Assembly (NCBI GenBank): GCA_945861065.1
Contig: CAMASI010000007.1
Span: 1 to 64,000, forward strand
Length of the DNA: 64,000 bases
Direction: 5' to 3'
From: Klebsiella pneumoniae
GTDB taxonomy: Bacteria; Myxococcota_A; UBA796; GCA-2862545
Made by a program: the position numbers and the translations under genes
Part shown: piece after piece, positions 35,997-45,239 of the stretch
Numbering within the stretch: position 1 is the stretch's first letter
How the letters are laid out: every line of letters starts with the position of its first letter
The notes under the pieces: generated by a model
What the model saw: the letters and a program-made list of their open reading frames with translations, nothing else
The model's database searches: none
What the model was told of the DNA's origin: nothing

Positions 35997-36433
35997 CGGG
36001 GCTCCAATTTGTCAAACAGTGCGACCCGAGCCGCGTGCCGACCGCCCGCAAAGCTCGCGCCCATCCACGCGTCCACCAGCGCGAGCGCCAGGCCGGAACC
36101 GACGACGCGGGCGCCGAGGCACAACACACGGGCATCGTTGTGCTCGATGGCCATGCGGGCCGAAAACGTGTCGGCAACGACCGCCGCGCGAACCCCAACA
36201 ACCTTATTGGCGGCCATGGCCATGCCTTGGCCCGTGCCACAGACAAGCACGCCCCGGTCTGCCTCGCCACTGGCGACTCGTTGGGCAACCCGCAGCGCGA
36301 ACTCTGGGTAGTCACACGACGAAAGCGCATGCGTGCCGACGTCTTCGACCTCATGTCCCGCGATGGTAAGGTGGGCTGCCACTGCGCGTTTCAGTTCGAG
36401 CCCCGCGTGGTCGGAACCGAGGCAAATGCGCAT
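35993..36433 (-). CDS. rpiB: ribose-5-phosphate isomerase B
   Basis: RpiB interconverts ribulose- and ribose-5-phosphate in the pentose phosphate pathway. The 146-residue protein starts [15 protein letters not shown], carries the catalytic Cys in [17 protein letters not shown] and the [16 protein letters not shown] segment that separates RpiB from LacA/B-type isomerases. glyA follows with a 4-base overlap, a conserved arrangement in many bacteria. Confidence 0.95.
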   Translation of the reverse strand: MRICLGSDHAGLELKRAVAAHLTIAGHEVEDVGTHALSSCDYPEFALRVAQRVASGEADRGVLVCGTGQGMAMAANKVVGVRAAVVADTFSARMAIEHNDARVLCLGARVVGSGLALALVDAWMGASFAGGRHAARVALFDKLEPR

Positions 36434-36464
36434 TCAACCTCCGAGGGCGGCCGCCTATCTCGGC

Positions 36465-37700
36465 TCAGGCCCCGAACACGACGACCGCATTGGTTCCACC
36501 GAACCCAAACGCATTCGACACCGCGTACTTCAGGTCCACTTTGCGCGCCGAACCCGGGACGTGATCGAGGTCACAACCGGGATCGGGGGTCACCAAGTTT
36601 GCAGTCGGCGGCACCAGCCCATGCCGAAGCGCCAACACGGTTGCGACGGCCTCCACACCCCCAGCAGCGCCGAGCAGGTGACCCGTTGCGCCCTTCGTGC
36701 TCGTCACCAACAACCGCTCTGCATGGGCGCCGAACACCGTGCGAATCGCCGCCACTTCCGCGGGGTCGTTCGCAGGCGTACTGGTACCGTGCGCATTGAC
36801 GTAGCCAATGTCGTCGGGCCTCAACCCCGCCGACCGCAACGCCAAAGCCATGCACCGAGCCGCGCCTTCTCCGCCGGGCGCGGGCGCAGTCACATGGTGG
36901 GCGTCTGACGTTGCCGCATACCCAGCGACGCGCGCGAGTATCGTTGCCCCACGTCGGTTGGCATGTTCCTCCGACTCCAACACCAACACGCCCGCTCCTT
37001 CCCCCATCACAAAGCCGTCCCGATCGCGGTCGAATGGCCGCGAGGCCGCCTCAGGCTGGTCGTTACGGCGACTCAGCGCGCCCATATTCATGAAGCCGAC
37101 GTACCCAACCGGATGCAAGCTCGCTTCCGTCCCGCCGCACAACGCGACGTCCACCGTACCATCCCGAATCGCCCGCCACGCCTCGCCGATCGCGTGGTTG
37201 CCCGCGGCGCAGGCGGACGCGATGCACAGGCTCGGACCCGCCGCGCCAAAACGAATCGATAGATGCCCCGCTGCCAGATGGATCAGGGACCGCGGGATAA
37301 AAAACGGGCTCACCCGACCATGCCCCTCAACGGGCAGCCGCTCTGCCCCGACACAAATCTCCGGAAAGCCGCCGATTCCAGACCCGAGCCACACGCCAAA
37401 CGCATTCCGCTCGGGCCAACTGCCCTCTCGCACAAAGCCCGCACAGCCCATCGCTTCTTCTGCAGCCGCGATCGCATACGCCATGAACAACCCGAGGCGG
37501 CGCGCTTCCCGGGCGCCTACCCGATCGTCCACGTCAAATCCCTTGACCTCTCCTGCCACTTGGCATTTGTAGTCATCCACTGGAAAGCGGGTGACCCGTC
37601 CTGTTCCGGAACGACCCCGCACCAGGGCATCCCACGTCGAGGGGACGTCGAGTCCGCAAGGCGTGACTGCACCAAGGCCTGTGACGACAACGGACCGCAA
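36465..37700 (-). CDS. fabF: beta-ketoacyl-ACP synthase II
   Basis: FabF elongates acyl-ACP with malonyl-ACP in fatty-acid synthesis. The 411-residue protein has the nucleophile Cys in SLCIASACAAGNHAI, the two histidines in NAHGTSTPAND and KGATGHLLGAAGG, and the start VVVTGLGAVTPCG. The start codon is TTG at 37700 with AGG about 8 nt upstream. It follows acpP by 14 bases, the standard acpP-fabF pair. Sequence is typical for FabF rather than FabB. Confidence 0.95.
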   Translation of the reverse strand: MRSVVVTGLGAVTPCGLDVPSTWDALVRGRSGTGRVTRFPVDDYKCQVAGEVKGFDVDDRVGAREARRLGLFMAYAIAAAEEAMGCAGFVREGSWPERNAFGVWLGSGIGGFPEICVGAERLPVEGHGRVSPFFIPRSLIHLAAGHLSIRFGAAGPSLCIASACAAGNHAIGEAWRAIRDGTVDVALCGGTEASLHPVGYVGFMNMGALSRRNDQPEAASRPFDRDRDGFVMGEGAGVLVLESEEHANRRGATILARVAGYAATSDAHHVTAPAPGGEGAARCMALALRSAGLRPDDIGYVNAHGTSTPANDPAEVAAIRTVFGAHAERLLVTSTKGATGHLLGAAGGVEAVATVLALRHGLVPPTANLVTPDPGCDLDHVPGSARKVDLKYAVSNAFGFGGTNAVVVFGA

Positions 37701-37714
37701 CCGAGAAGCCTAGG

Positions 37715-37957
37715 TCAGCTCATGCGGTTGACGATAAAGTCGACCGCGTCCTGTACGGTCCGGATCTTCTCGGCGTCTTCGTCGTCGATCTCGAGATCGA
37801 ATTCCTTTTCCATGGCCATGACCAACTCGACAATGTCGAGCGAGTCGGCGTTGAGGTCGTCAATGAACGACGCCGTCGACACCACATCCGGCCGTTTCAC
37901 GCCAAGACTCTCGGCGATGATGTCCTTGACCTTTTCTTCCAACTCGCCGCGGGACAT
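37715..37957 (-). CDS. acpP: acyl carrier protein
   Basis: AcpP carries growing acyl chains on a phosphopantetheine arm attached to the Ser of the DSL motif ([20 protein letters not shown]). The 80-residue acidic protein is chosen to start at the ATG at 37957, which has GGAGG 6 nt upstream; a GTG six bases earlier is too close to that site. fabF follows and plsX precedes it. Confidence 0.97.
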   Translation of the reverse strand: MSRGELEEKVKDIIAESLGVKRPDVVSTASFIDDLNADSLDIVELVMAMEKEFDLEIDDEDAEKIRTVQDAVDFIVNRMS

Positions 37958-38009
37958 CAGCACCCTCCGAAGCCTCGTGCCCTAACGCGGCACGACACCA
38001 CCGCAACGG

Positions 38010-38996
38010 TCAGCCCAGCGCGCGCCTCACCGCATCGACGGTACCCCGAACCGCGGCGTCATGCGCAACGCCGATCGCAGCGCGCACCGCGCCAGCCCTG
38101 GCACGCCCGTGTCCCACGACCACCGCCCCGCCGACACCGAGCAAGAGTGCGCCCCCGTGCGCGTCCCAGGCCACGCGATTGCGGAATCGCCCAAACGCGG
38201 GAGAGAGCAACCATTTCCCCAACGACCCCCTCGGTGTTCGGGCCACTTCTTCCGAAAGCAGGCCTACGACCGTCGCGACCGCGCCTTCTGCGGCCTTGAG
38301 CAACACATTGCCAACAAACCCGTCGCAAACAAGCACATCGCAGGCCCCCGCCATCGCTGCGGACGGCTCTACGTTGCCTACAACGTGCAGACCGGACGCC
38401 TCTCGGAGCAACGGCAACGTCGCCCGCACCTGCATATTTCCCTTGCCGTCTTCCTCCCCGTTGCTCAACAGGCCCACCCGCGGCGCTTCGATTCCCAACG
38501 CCACCGCATACGCGGCGCCGAGTCGGGCAAAACACACAAGCTGCTCAGGACGGCAGTCCACGTTGGCACCGGCGTCGAGCAGCACCAAGCGGCCACCGTC
38601 CATGCGAGGAAGCAGGGTAGCCACCGCCGGACGGTCCACGCCCGGAAGCGCACCCAACCGCGTCACCGCGGCGACCAGGAGCGCACCGGTGTTTCCACAA
38701 GAAACGACCGCAGAAACACGACCGTCCCGCACCGCTTCGACGGCGACGACCAGGCTGCTGTCGCGCCCATTACGCACCGCGGCCACCGGCGACTCGTCCA
38801 TGGCGATTGTCGCCGCCGCATGCAGGATCGGCACCGAAGAGCCACGCGGGAGCAACGGAGCCAGGCGGCTTCGGTCCCCGACCAGCACGACCGAGAGGCC
38901 GTCGTTGGCTGCAGCAAGCGCGCCCGCAACCAACTCAGCCGGTGCGTGATCGCCACCCATCGCGTCCACGGCGATGACAGCGCGGTCGCCGCCCAT
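38010..38996 (-). CDS. plsX: phosphate acyltransferase PlsX
   Basis: PlsX makes acyl-phosphate from acyl-ACP for phospholipid synthesis. The 328-residue protein begins AVIAVDAMGGDHAPAELV and contains SCGNTGALL, LLDAGANVDCRPEQL, GLLSNGEEDGKGN and VCDGFVGNVLLKAAEG. Its ATG overlaps the rpmF stop by one base. Unusually, fabH, fabD and fabG, often placed between plsX and acpP, are absent here. Confidence 0.95.
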   Translation of the reverse strand: MGGDRAVIAVDAMGGDHAPAELVAGALAAANDGLSVVLVGDRSRLAPLLPRGSSVPILHAAATIAMDESPVAAVRNGRDSSLVVAVEAVRDGRVSAVVSCGNTGALLVAAVTRLGALPGVDRPAVATLLPRMDGGRLVLLDAGANVDCRPEQLVCFARLGAAYAVALGIEAPRVGLLSNGEEDGKGNMQVRATLPLLREASGLHVVGNVEPSAAMAGACDVLVCDGFVGNVLLKAAEGAVATVVGLLSEEVARTPRGSLGKWLLSPAFGRFRNRVAWDAHGGALLLGVGGAVVVGHGRARAGAVRAAIGVAHDAAVRGTVDAVRRALG

Positions 38997-39181
38997 CAGT
39001 CGCGAGCGACGCTCACGACTTCACGACCACGGTATTGGCCGCAATGGCCACACACATGGTGACGAAGCTTCAACTGGTTGCAGTTGGGGCACGCCTCGCT
39101 CGCAGCCGTCTCAATGAGATGATCATGCGAACGGCGCATCCCTCGGCGGCTGCGCGACATGCGCTTCTTAGGTACGGCCAT
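38996..39181 (-). CDS. rpmF: 50S ribosomal protein L32
   Basis: A 61-residue ribosomal protein starting [19 protein letters not shown], with a zinc-ribbon tail: [18 protein letters not shown]. The ATG at 39181 has GGAGG 5 nt upstream. The yceD-rpmF-plsX order is conserved widely. Confidence 0.96.
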   Translation of the reverse strand: MAVPKKRMSRSRRGMRRSHDHLIETAASEACPNCNQLKLRHHVCGHCGQYRGREVVSVARD

Positions 39182-39234
39182 GGGGTCCTCCGAAATCGAC
39201 CACGGGACGCCAATGGGCGTCGGGGCCCCGCCTG

Positions 39235-39741
39235 CTAGTGCGTCCGCCGCAGGGCCGCAAATGGACTCGACGCAGGATCCCGTGTCGCCTCCAACATTGC
39301 TGCTGTTCGGGCATCGCAAGCCGGCACGTCCGCACAGACGACGAGCGAAGGAATCGCCAGTGCCAACGCCTCAGTCACGACGTCGGCCGCCGACACATGG
39401 CCGTCTTCGTACCAACCCTGTTCCATCTCTTCTTCCGACAACTGCTGCTCCCCAGGCGCGCCGTTTGGATCGACCGGTTGATAGGTCAACGCAACCTCGG
39501 ACTTGACTTCAAGCGCAACGTCCTCGGCGCACCGGTCACAGACACGCGCTGCAACTGCCACCAATTTCACATGCACGGCAACCCGCCCATACGTGCCAGG
39601 CGGGTGAACAACCAACACCCCAGACAGCACCGTCGGCGGCGCTTCCAACGCCCTTACCGCCGCCTCCCGCGCCCAAGGCGTCGCCAGGGACACCTCGATT
39701 CTCCGCCCCTGCGACGGAATTCCGTCCACTGATACGCGCAT
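39235..39741 (-). CDS. yceD: YceD/DUF177 family protein
   Basis: The 168-residue protein has a CDRC motif ([14 protein letters not shown]) and an acidic stretch ([19 protein letters not shown]) followed by [22 protein letters not shown], as in YceD proteins. The family is linked genetically to 23S rRNA accumulation. It precedes rpmF, which is its usual neighbour. The second Cys pair (VCADVPACD) replaces the more common C-x5-C-x3-C pattern of Proteobacteria. Confidence 0.85.
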   Translation of the reverse strand: MRVSVDGIPSQGRRIEVSLATPWAREAAVRALEAPPTVLSGVLVVHPPGTYGRVAVHVKLVAVAARVCDRCAEDVALEVKSEVALTYQPVDPNGAPGEQQLSEEEMEQGWYEDGHVSAADVVTEALALAIPSLVVCADVPACDARTAAMLEATRDPASSPFAALRRTH

Positions 39742-39823
39742 GGCAGCCCCCTAACTTCGCGCGGGCTCGACCCGTAGATCCCAGGGTGATCGCCAGGCCT
39801 CGGCGGGCGGGCTAAACGCACCC

Positions 39824-40282
39824 ATGGCATGGCTAGCGCTGCTGTTGGCGTGTGCTCCCGGGGCAGCCGAGAATCGGGCGTACGCCGACGCGCTCGCACC
39901 CGTGTTGCTGGAAAACGGGTTGCTCGCAGACCAGTTGCTCATCCTCGCAGGCGCCGTCCACGACGATCGTGTCAACAGCTCCCTCCTCACGACGAGGTGG
40001 TCAGAGGAAATCGTCGTGCTCGCCGAGCGCGTCGCGATCGAGGCCGCGGCCGTTCCCGCCCCACCCGCGTGGCGAGCGGATCACGCCTCCCTACTCGCTG
40101 CCTGGAAGGGCAGGGCCGGCGCACTTCGCGACGGGGCCTCAGCATTGGCGGACGGCGATCGGGCCGGGTGGGAAAGCGCCAGAGCGGCCGCAACGCGGGC
40201 ACAATTGGACGAAGAGGCTTGGTTTCGAGCAGCCAACGACCGTCTCGGGCCGTCGGGCATGCACCTCAATCCGCACCCTTGA
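39824..40282 (+). CDS. small predicted lipoprotein
   Basis: The 152-residue protein begins WLALLLACAPG, a short signal with an LLAC lipobox. The rest is helical and Ala-rich, with no recognised family. It is divergent from yceD and lies just upstream of the two tRNA genes. No clear ribosome binding site precedes the ATG, so the start is moderately supported. Confidence 0.55.
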   Translation: MAWLALLLACAPGAAENRAYADALAPVLLENGLLADQLLILAGAVHDDRVNSSLLTTRWSEEIVVLAERVAIEAAAVPAPPAWRADHASLLAAWKGRAGALRDGASALADGDRAGWESARAAATRAQLDEEAWFRAANDRLGPSGMHLNPHP

Positions 40283-40317
40283 CACCGACCGCGACCAAGC
40301 TAACTACCGCGCGACGT

Positions 40318-40393
40318 TGACCCGTAGTCGAATTGGCAAGACGTCGGGTTCTGACCCCGAAGGTTCTAGGTTCGAGTCCTAGCGGGTCAACCA
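40318..40393 (+). tRNA. tRNA-Gln (CTG)
   Basis: 76 nt with acceptor pairing TGACCCG/CGGGTCA, D-arm AGTCGAATTGGCAAGAC, anticodon loop TTCTGAC (anticodon CTG) and T-arm GGTTCGAGTCC. CCA is encoded. A second tRNA follows 4 bases later. Confidence 0.96.
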
Positions 40394-40397
40394 ATTC

Positions 40398-40472
40398 GCT
40401 CCCATCGTCCAGCGGTTAGGACAGTGCCCTCTCACGGCACAGACAGGGGTTCGATTCCCCTTGGGAGTACCA
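40398..40472 (+). tRNA. tRNA-Glu (CTC)
   Basis: 75 nt, acceptor GCTCCCA with TGGGAGT (a G-U first pair), anticodon loop CTCTCAC (anticodon CTC), T-arm GGTTCGATTCC, CCA encoded. It pairs with tRNA-Gln in one transcript. Confidence 0.95.
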
Positions 40473-40497
40473 AACCTGCGCCTGTCAGGAGGCCGTC

Positions 40498-41304
40498 TTG
40501 GTTCGGGTCGCGTTCTTGGCGCTCGCCGTGACCGGTTGCGCCTCAGAGGCCACGGTCCAGGCTGACATGGAGTCTGCCCTGACCGCGACCGGACACGCGT
40601 TCGCAGGCAGCCTGCTCGTGACCGAATTTTCGCAGAGCTTGGTCGCGCCCCCCACATCCTCAACGGCGACGCCCAGTGCGCTCCTGCGGCATGCCGGTGT
40701 GCTCTGTCCGAGTCTCGCCAATTTCGGCGACGTGTCCACGCTCGACTACCTGGACGTCGGCTGCCTTCCCGATTCGCTGCTGTTTCCGGAAATCGTCGGA
40801 GGCCACGTAGAGGCAAGGGTTTCGGGCGACGTCACTTTTGCGTCCCCCGCCTCGGTGGTTTGGACCGTGCCGGCCGCGGGGTCGGTGTTTGAACTTCGGC
40901 CCCACGAGCTGCCCGTCGAAGGATCCCTCGACACAACATTGGCTGGAGGCCCACTTTCGGTCGACCTTGTCGTCAACGGTACGCTGAGTGTTCCCGAACT
41001 GAGCCTTAGGTTCACTGACGTTCGTGTCCTTCGCACCGAAGAGGAGATCCGCCTGGTCGGCCAGATCGACGTGGACTTTGGAGTCGTGGTACCGCTCGAC
41101 CTCGACGGCGTCGTGATCCCCGTCAGCGACATCACGCGCCAATGCCCGACGGCCTCCGCCGGCAACATCACGAGCGACGACGGTGACGGCCCACCCGTGG
41201 TGCTCGACTTCGATGCCGGAAAAGGCGCCGCCCTCGACGTGACGCGCAACCGTCGCTCGGCGGTCAACGTCTCTCTCTGTGACTACCCGTCCACCCTCCT
41301 CTAG
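40498..41304 (+). CDS. predicted lipoprotein
   Basis: 268 residues with a lipoprotein signal (VRVAFLALAVTGC, lipobox AVTGC). The body is a mainly beta protein with Val-rich strands (LSVDLVVNGTLSVPELSLRF, LVGQIDVDFGVVVPLDLDG). It starts at TTG, with AGGAGG 5 nt upstream. No family was recognised. It lies between tRNA-Glu and the helicase gene. Confidence 0.7.
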   Translation: MVRVAFLALAVTGCASEATVQADMESALTATGHAFAGSLLVTEFSQSLVAPPTSSTATPSALLRHAGVLCPSLANFGDVSTLDYLDVGCLPDSLLFPEIVGGHVEARVSGDVTFASPASVVWTVPAAGSVFELRPHELPVEGSLDTTLAGGPLSVDLVVNGTLSVPELSLRFTDVRVLRTEEEIRLVGQIDVDFGVVVPLDLDGVVIPVSDITRQCPTASAGNITSDDGDGPPVVLDFDAGKGAALDVTRNRRSAVNVSLCDYPSTLL

Positions 41305-41320
41305 TCCCAAGAACACCACC

Positions 41321-43372
41321 ATGAATCCCGCGCCGACGGCCCCCACACACTGGGGCGGTTTCGCCCTCGATCGATTCCAACAGGAAGCCATTGCCGCGCT
41401 CGCTGCCGGCCGCTCGGTTCTTGTGTGCGCGCCGACCGGTACCGGTAAGACCGTCATCGCAGACTGGATCGTTGACGAAGCCCTTCGGACCGGCCGCCGC
41501 GTCGTCTACACGGCGCCCGTCAAAGCGCTGTCGAATCAGAAGTACCGAGGATGGGCAGCCCACTACGGCGTTGAGCGTGTCGGCCTCATCACTGGCGACC
41601 TCGTCATCCGCCGTGATGCCCCGCTGCTCGTGATGACCACCGAGATCCTGCGCAACATGCTCCTGCAGGACGATGCACCGGCGGACCTGCTCGCCGTCGT
41701 GCTGGACGAAATCCATTTCCTCGACGATCGAGAGCGGGGAACCGTGTGGGAGGAGGTGCTGATCTACCTCCCCAAAGAAGTGCGTGTCGTCGGTCTCTCC
41801 GCCACGCTGTCCAACGTTTCGGATTTCGCGACGTGGTTGTCCTCCGTTCGGGGAGAACAGGTGGCGGTTGTCACCGAGACTGAACGGGCTGTGCCCCTTA
41901 AGGTGTCCTACTGTTCACGCGAAACCGGCCTCGTCGACCCAGACATCTTCGCCAACCGCATTCGTTCTCATAGCAGCGGCAGTAGCGGGTCGGATCGAGG
42001 AAGGGGAAGGGGAAGGGGACACAGCCGGGGCACCAGTCACATCGACGTGATCGCCGCACTGGACGATCGCGATTTGCTTCCTTGTCTGTACTTTTCTTTC
42101 AGCCGACGGGACTGCGAGGGGCTTGCTCGCGCGCTCGCCCGCCGCCCTCCGAACTTCTGGTTGACTGATGAAGAAGTCGCCGCCGTGGACGCTGCGATGG
42201 CCGATCCCGACGTTGCGGACGTCGTAGACCAAAACCTGGCGGAAACGCTTCGCTTGGGCATCGCTTGGCACCACGCCGGGCTGCACGTTCGCCTCAAACA
42301 ACTCGTCGAGCAGTTGTACGAACGCCGCCTCATTCGGGTGCTTTACTGCACGTCCACGTTTGCATTGGGCGTGAACATGCCCGCGCGATCCGTGGTTTTC
42401 CACGGGTTGTTCAAATTCGACGGCCGCGCGGTCGCGCCGCTGACAACGCGCCAATTCATGCAAAAGGCGGGCAGGGCAGGGCGCCGCGGCCTCGACGATG
42501 TGGGTCATGTGGTTGTACGCATCGACGCCGACGAATGGGATCGCGTTGCGCCAGTGTTGGAGCGGCTCCGCCAGGCGCGCCCCGAACCCGTACGCAGCGG
42601 TTTCAACTTGTCGTTCAGCTCCGTCACCCGCCTGTTGCAGCGCCACGGGTTCGAACGCGCACGCGAGGTCGTCGACCGCAGTTTTCTCGCGTGGCACCTC
42701 GGACGAAAAGCCGCGGCTGACACGGCTGCTGCACGCCTCGCTGCCCGACCGAAGGACCAGAAACGCCTTGAACACCGCGCCACCGAGAGTGTGGACCGCT
42801 GTTGGAACGAATTCCAAGAGAAAGTCCATTTTCTCCGCGGTATTGGGTACCTAGACGAAGAATTCGCCTTCAATGCCGGGGCCAACGTCCTGCTGCACCT
42901 CCAAATGTCAGAGATTCTCGTCGCCGAGCTGTTCCTGCAGGGCCTGCTCGACGAACTGCCACCACACGTGCTGTTTGGCTTGTGTTGTGCGTTGGTGTCC
43001 GACCTGCCACGCAATGCCCATCGCCGCTCCCGCACCACACGCGAAGAGAAACAACTGGCGGGTCGAATCCGCGCCATCGTCGAAACGCCGGCCGTCGAAG
43101 AAGCCGCTAGGTTGACAAATACGCCGACGACCTTCGACCCCAACCTGATTCCCTTCGGGGTCGGCTGGGCCCGTGGGGTCCCGTTGGCCGCATTGATGGA
43201 AGACCTTGAATGCGAAACTGACGTGTCCGGCGACATCGTCGGCGCCTTCCGCCGCGCGAAGGATTTAGTAGGTCAACTCGCTCGTGTCTGGGAACACGAT
43301 CCCTCCCGACGGGACGAGATGCGAGCGCTGATGCGCACCGTAGACCGCGACGAGGTCGAAGTCATCGCGTAG
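41321..43372 (+). CDS. Ski2-like DEIH-box RNA helicase
   Basis: A 683-residue superfamily II helicase. Walker A is in VLVCAPTGTGKT, the DEIH box in VVLDEIHFLDDRERG, motif III is SATLSN, and motif VI is QKAGRAGRRGLDD. A C-terminal helical region (about 480-683) resembles the Ski2/Mtr4 core. Unusually, an RG-rich insert (bases 41966-42036, about residues 216-239, SDRGRGRGRGHSRG) lies after motif III. The ATG at 41321 is chosen, since the longer frame runs into the lipoprotein gene. Probable roles are RNA unwinding or decay. Confidence 0.88.
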   Translation: MNPAPTAPTHWGGFALDRFQQEAIAALAAGRSVLVCAPTGTGKTVIADWIVDEALRTGRRVVYTAPVKALSNQKYRGWAAHYGVERVGLITGDLVIRRDAPLLVMTTEILRNMLLQDDAPADLLAVVLDEIHFLDDRERGTVWEEVLIYLPKEVRVVGLSATLSNVSDFATWLSSVRGEQVAVVTETERAVPLKVSYCSRETGLVDPDIFANRIRSHSSGSSGSDRGRGRGRGHSRGTSHIDVIAALDDRDLLPCLYFSFSRRDCEGLARALARRPPNFWLTDEEVAAVDAAMADPDVADVVDQNLAETLRLGIAWHHAGLHVRLKQLVEQLYERRLIRVLYCTSTFALGVNMPARSVVFHGLFKFDGRAVAPLTTRQFMQKAGRAGRRGLDDVGHVVVRIDADEWDRVAPVLERLRQARPEPVRSGFNLSFSSVTRLLQRHGFERAREVVDRSFLAWHLGRKAAADTAAARLAARPKDQKRLEHRATESVDRCWNEFQEKVHFLRGIGYLDEEFAFNAGANVLLHLQMSEILVAELFLQGLLDELPPHVLFGLCCALVSDLPRNAHRRSRTTREEKQLAGRIRAIVETPAVEEAARLTNTPTTFDPNLIPFGVGWARGVPLAALMEDLECETDVSGDIVGAFRRAKDLVGQLARVWEHDPSRRDEMRALMRTVDRDEVEVIA

Positions 43373-43380
43373 AGCGAGTC

Positions 43381-44046
43381 TTAGGTGGTGGCCAGGTTCC
43401 GGTGTCGCACGTCCTGATCATCCACGAGGAACACGACCAACTGCGCGACACGGACCGCATGATCCGCCATCCGTTGAACCTGACGCAACGAACTGGACAA
43501 CAGGAACGCACGATCTGCTTGGCCTGGCGCCACAGACGCTGCTGCCGCGAGTCGTGCCAGCCCCTGCCGGTGCAGGTGGTCCACCTCTTCGTCCCGTTCC
43601 ATGATGGCGCGAGCAAGGTTTGCGTCGTGGACCCCGAAGGCCGTCGTCGCCTGCCGAATCATCCCGACGGCTACCTGCGCCATGACTGGGAATTCGAGCC
43701 CCGGCTCCAGCCCCGGCGCCGTGCCGAGGTCAATCGCTCTGTCCGACAAGTTGACCGCGTGATCTCCGATTCGCTCTAGCTCCGTCACTACCTTGAGCGA
43801 ACAAACCAGAAAACGCAGCGCACTGCCCGACGCCGGATAACGAGCGAGTCGCGCCACCACGAGACGATCGATTTCCGTTTCCAGGTGGTCGAGTTCGACG
43901 TCGGCAACCGCAACCGATCGCGCCAAAACCAAGTCGCGTTCTGCGACGCCGCGGGCAGCGAGTCGGGCCATCGATTCGGCCCGCACACCCATGCGCAGCA
44001 CCAGCGACCGGATGTGGTCCAATTCCTCGTCGTGCGGCGTTACCAT
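43381..44046 (-). CDS. phoU: phosphate signalling protein PhoU
   Basis: PhoU represses the Pho response when phosphate is plentiful, acting with the Pst transporter and PhoR. The 221-residue all-helical protein has two repeated three-helix bundles with the metal-binding motif ELERIGDHAVNLSD in the first half and QVQRMADHAVRVAQ in the second. It follows phoR on the same strand, 8 bases after it. No pst genes are in the window. Its stop is 9 bases from the convergent helicase stop. Confidence 0.93.
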   Translation of the reverse strand: MVTPHDEELDHIRSLVLRMGVRAESMARLAARGVAERDLVLARSVAVADVELDHLETEIDRLVVARLARYPASGSALRFLVCSLKVVTELERIGDHAVNLSDRAIDLGTAPGLEPGLEFPVMAQVAVGMIRQATTAFGVHDANLARAIMERDEEVDHLHRQGLARLAAAASVAPGQADRAFLLSSSLRQVQRMADHAVRVAQLVVFLVDDQDVRHRNLATT

Positions 44047-44054
44047 ACACGCCG

Positions 44055-45239
44055 CTAACTCCGTTCACCTGCTCGCAGGATCAAACGAAACGTGCTGCCC
44101 TTTCCGGCCACGCTGTCGACCACAATCCGCCATCCACACGCGATCGCCAGATGTTTCACAATGGCGAGGCCAAGCCCGGTGCCGCCGGCAACCCGCGCGC
44201 GACCGTCGTCCACCCGGTAGAATCGCTCAAAAATGCGCTCCTGATGCGCCGCTTCAATGCCGATTCCGTCATCCGCGACCTCGATCCACACCTCCGCGCC
44301 GTCGCGGCGAGCCGTCAACCGAACGCGGCCCCCGGCGGGCGTGTAGCGGACAGCATTGGCCACCAAATTGGACACCGCCGTCGCCAGCGCGTCGGTCTGC
44401 ACGTACGCATACACCCCGGCCGGAAGGTCCACGTCAAAGTGCACACCCTTGTCGCGCGCCACGTCCATCCCGCCCCCTGCAGCCGTCAGCACGAGCGGGC
44501 CCACGGGGAGGACCTCAAGCGGCAGGTCTCGCCGTCGCATCTCAATCCGATGCAACCGCAACAGCGCCGAGAACAGGTCGCGCAACCGCTCGGCGTTTCG
44601 GTAGACGGCGTCCAGCATTTCGACGAGTGCGGGATCCATCCGTTGGCGATCGAGCAGTGCCGTCTCCGTGAACCCAAGAATCGCCGATAGCGGGGTTCTC
44701 AACTCGTGCGATACGTTGGCAACGAAATCCGTCCTGCTGCGCTCTGCCTCCGCCACCCGGGTCCGGTCCTCGACCACGACCGCCACCTGCCCCGACGGCA
44801 GCAGCGTCGGCCGCAACACCACGTCCAGCCGTTCACCCACAGCATCGCGGCCACGCAAATCGCCCCCGCGCGCCGCTTCGACCACGGCCACCAACTCGGG
44901 GGGCGGTCCGACCTGAAGCAGCGGGACACCAGCAACCGCAGACGAGAGACCCAGAACGGCGACCGCACGAGGGCTGGCTTGCACCACATTGCCGTCGGGC
45001 CCCACCCGAATGACGGCCAACTCGGTGTCGAACTGCCAATCCTGCACCACCACACGAACAGGTGTCGGTGGCTCGGTCCGCGGCTGAAATACCCGTGTGG
45101 GCTCCCGTGTCCTGGCGGCCGCAACGGCGGCGACGACTGCCAAAACGACCGGCCATGGCGTGTCCCACCACAACCCGACCCCCGTAAGGACGGCGATGAG
45201 CGCCAAAATCGTCCATTGCGCCCGCACCACCTGCGTCAC
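44055..45239 (-). CDS. phoR: PhoR-like sensor histidine kinase
   Basis: 394 residues: two short N-terminal membrane helices (about 9-45), a PAS-like domain (about 75-165), the HisKA H-box (FVANVSHELRTPLSAI), and the HATPase domain with N-box NLVANAVRYTP, G1 VADDGIGI and G2 GGTGLGLAI. The ATG overlaps the phoB stop (ATGA). The gene order phoB-phoR-phoU supports phosphate sensing. The signal-input mechanism is not evident from sequence. Confidence 0.92.
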   Translation of the reverse strand: MTQVVRAQWTILALIAVLTGVGLWWDTPWPVVLAVVAAVAAARTREPTRVFQPRTEPPTPVRVVVQDWQFDTELAVIRVGPDGNVVQASPRAVAVLGLSSAVAGVPLLQVGPPPELVAVVEAARGGDLRGRDAVGERLDVVLRPTLLPSGQVAVVVEDRTRVAEAERSRTDFVANVSHELRTPLSAILGFTETALLDRQRMDPALVEMLDAVYRNAERLRDLFSALLRLHRIEMRRRDLPLEVLPVGPLVLTAAGGGMDVARDKGVHFDVDLPAGVYAYVQTDALATAVSNLVANAVRYTPAGGRVRLTARRDGAEVWIEVADDGIGIEAAHQERIFERFYRVDDGRARVAGGTGLGLAIVKHLAIACGWRIVVDSVAGKGSTFRLILRAGERS

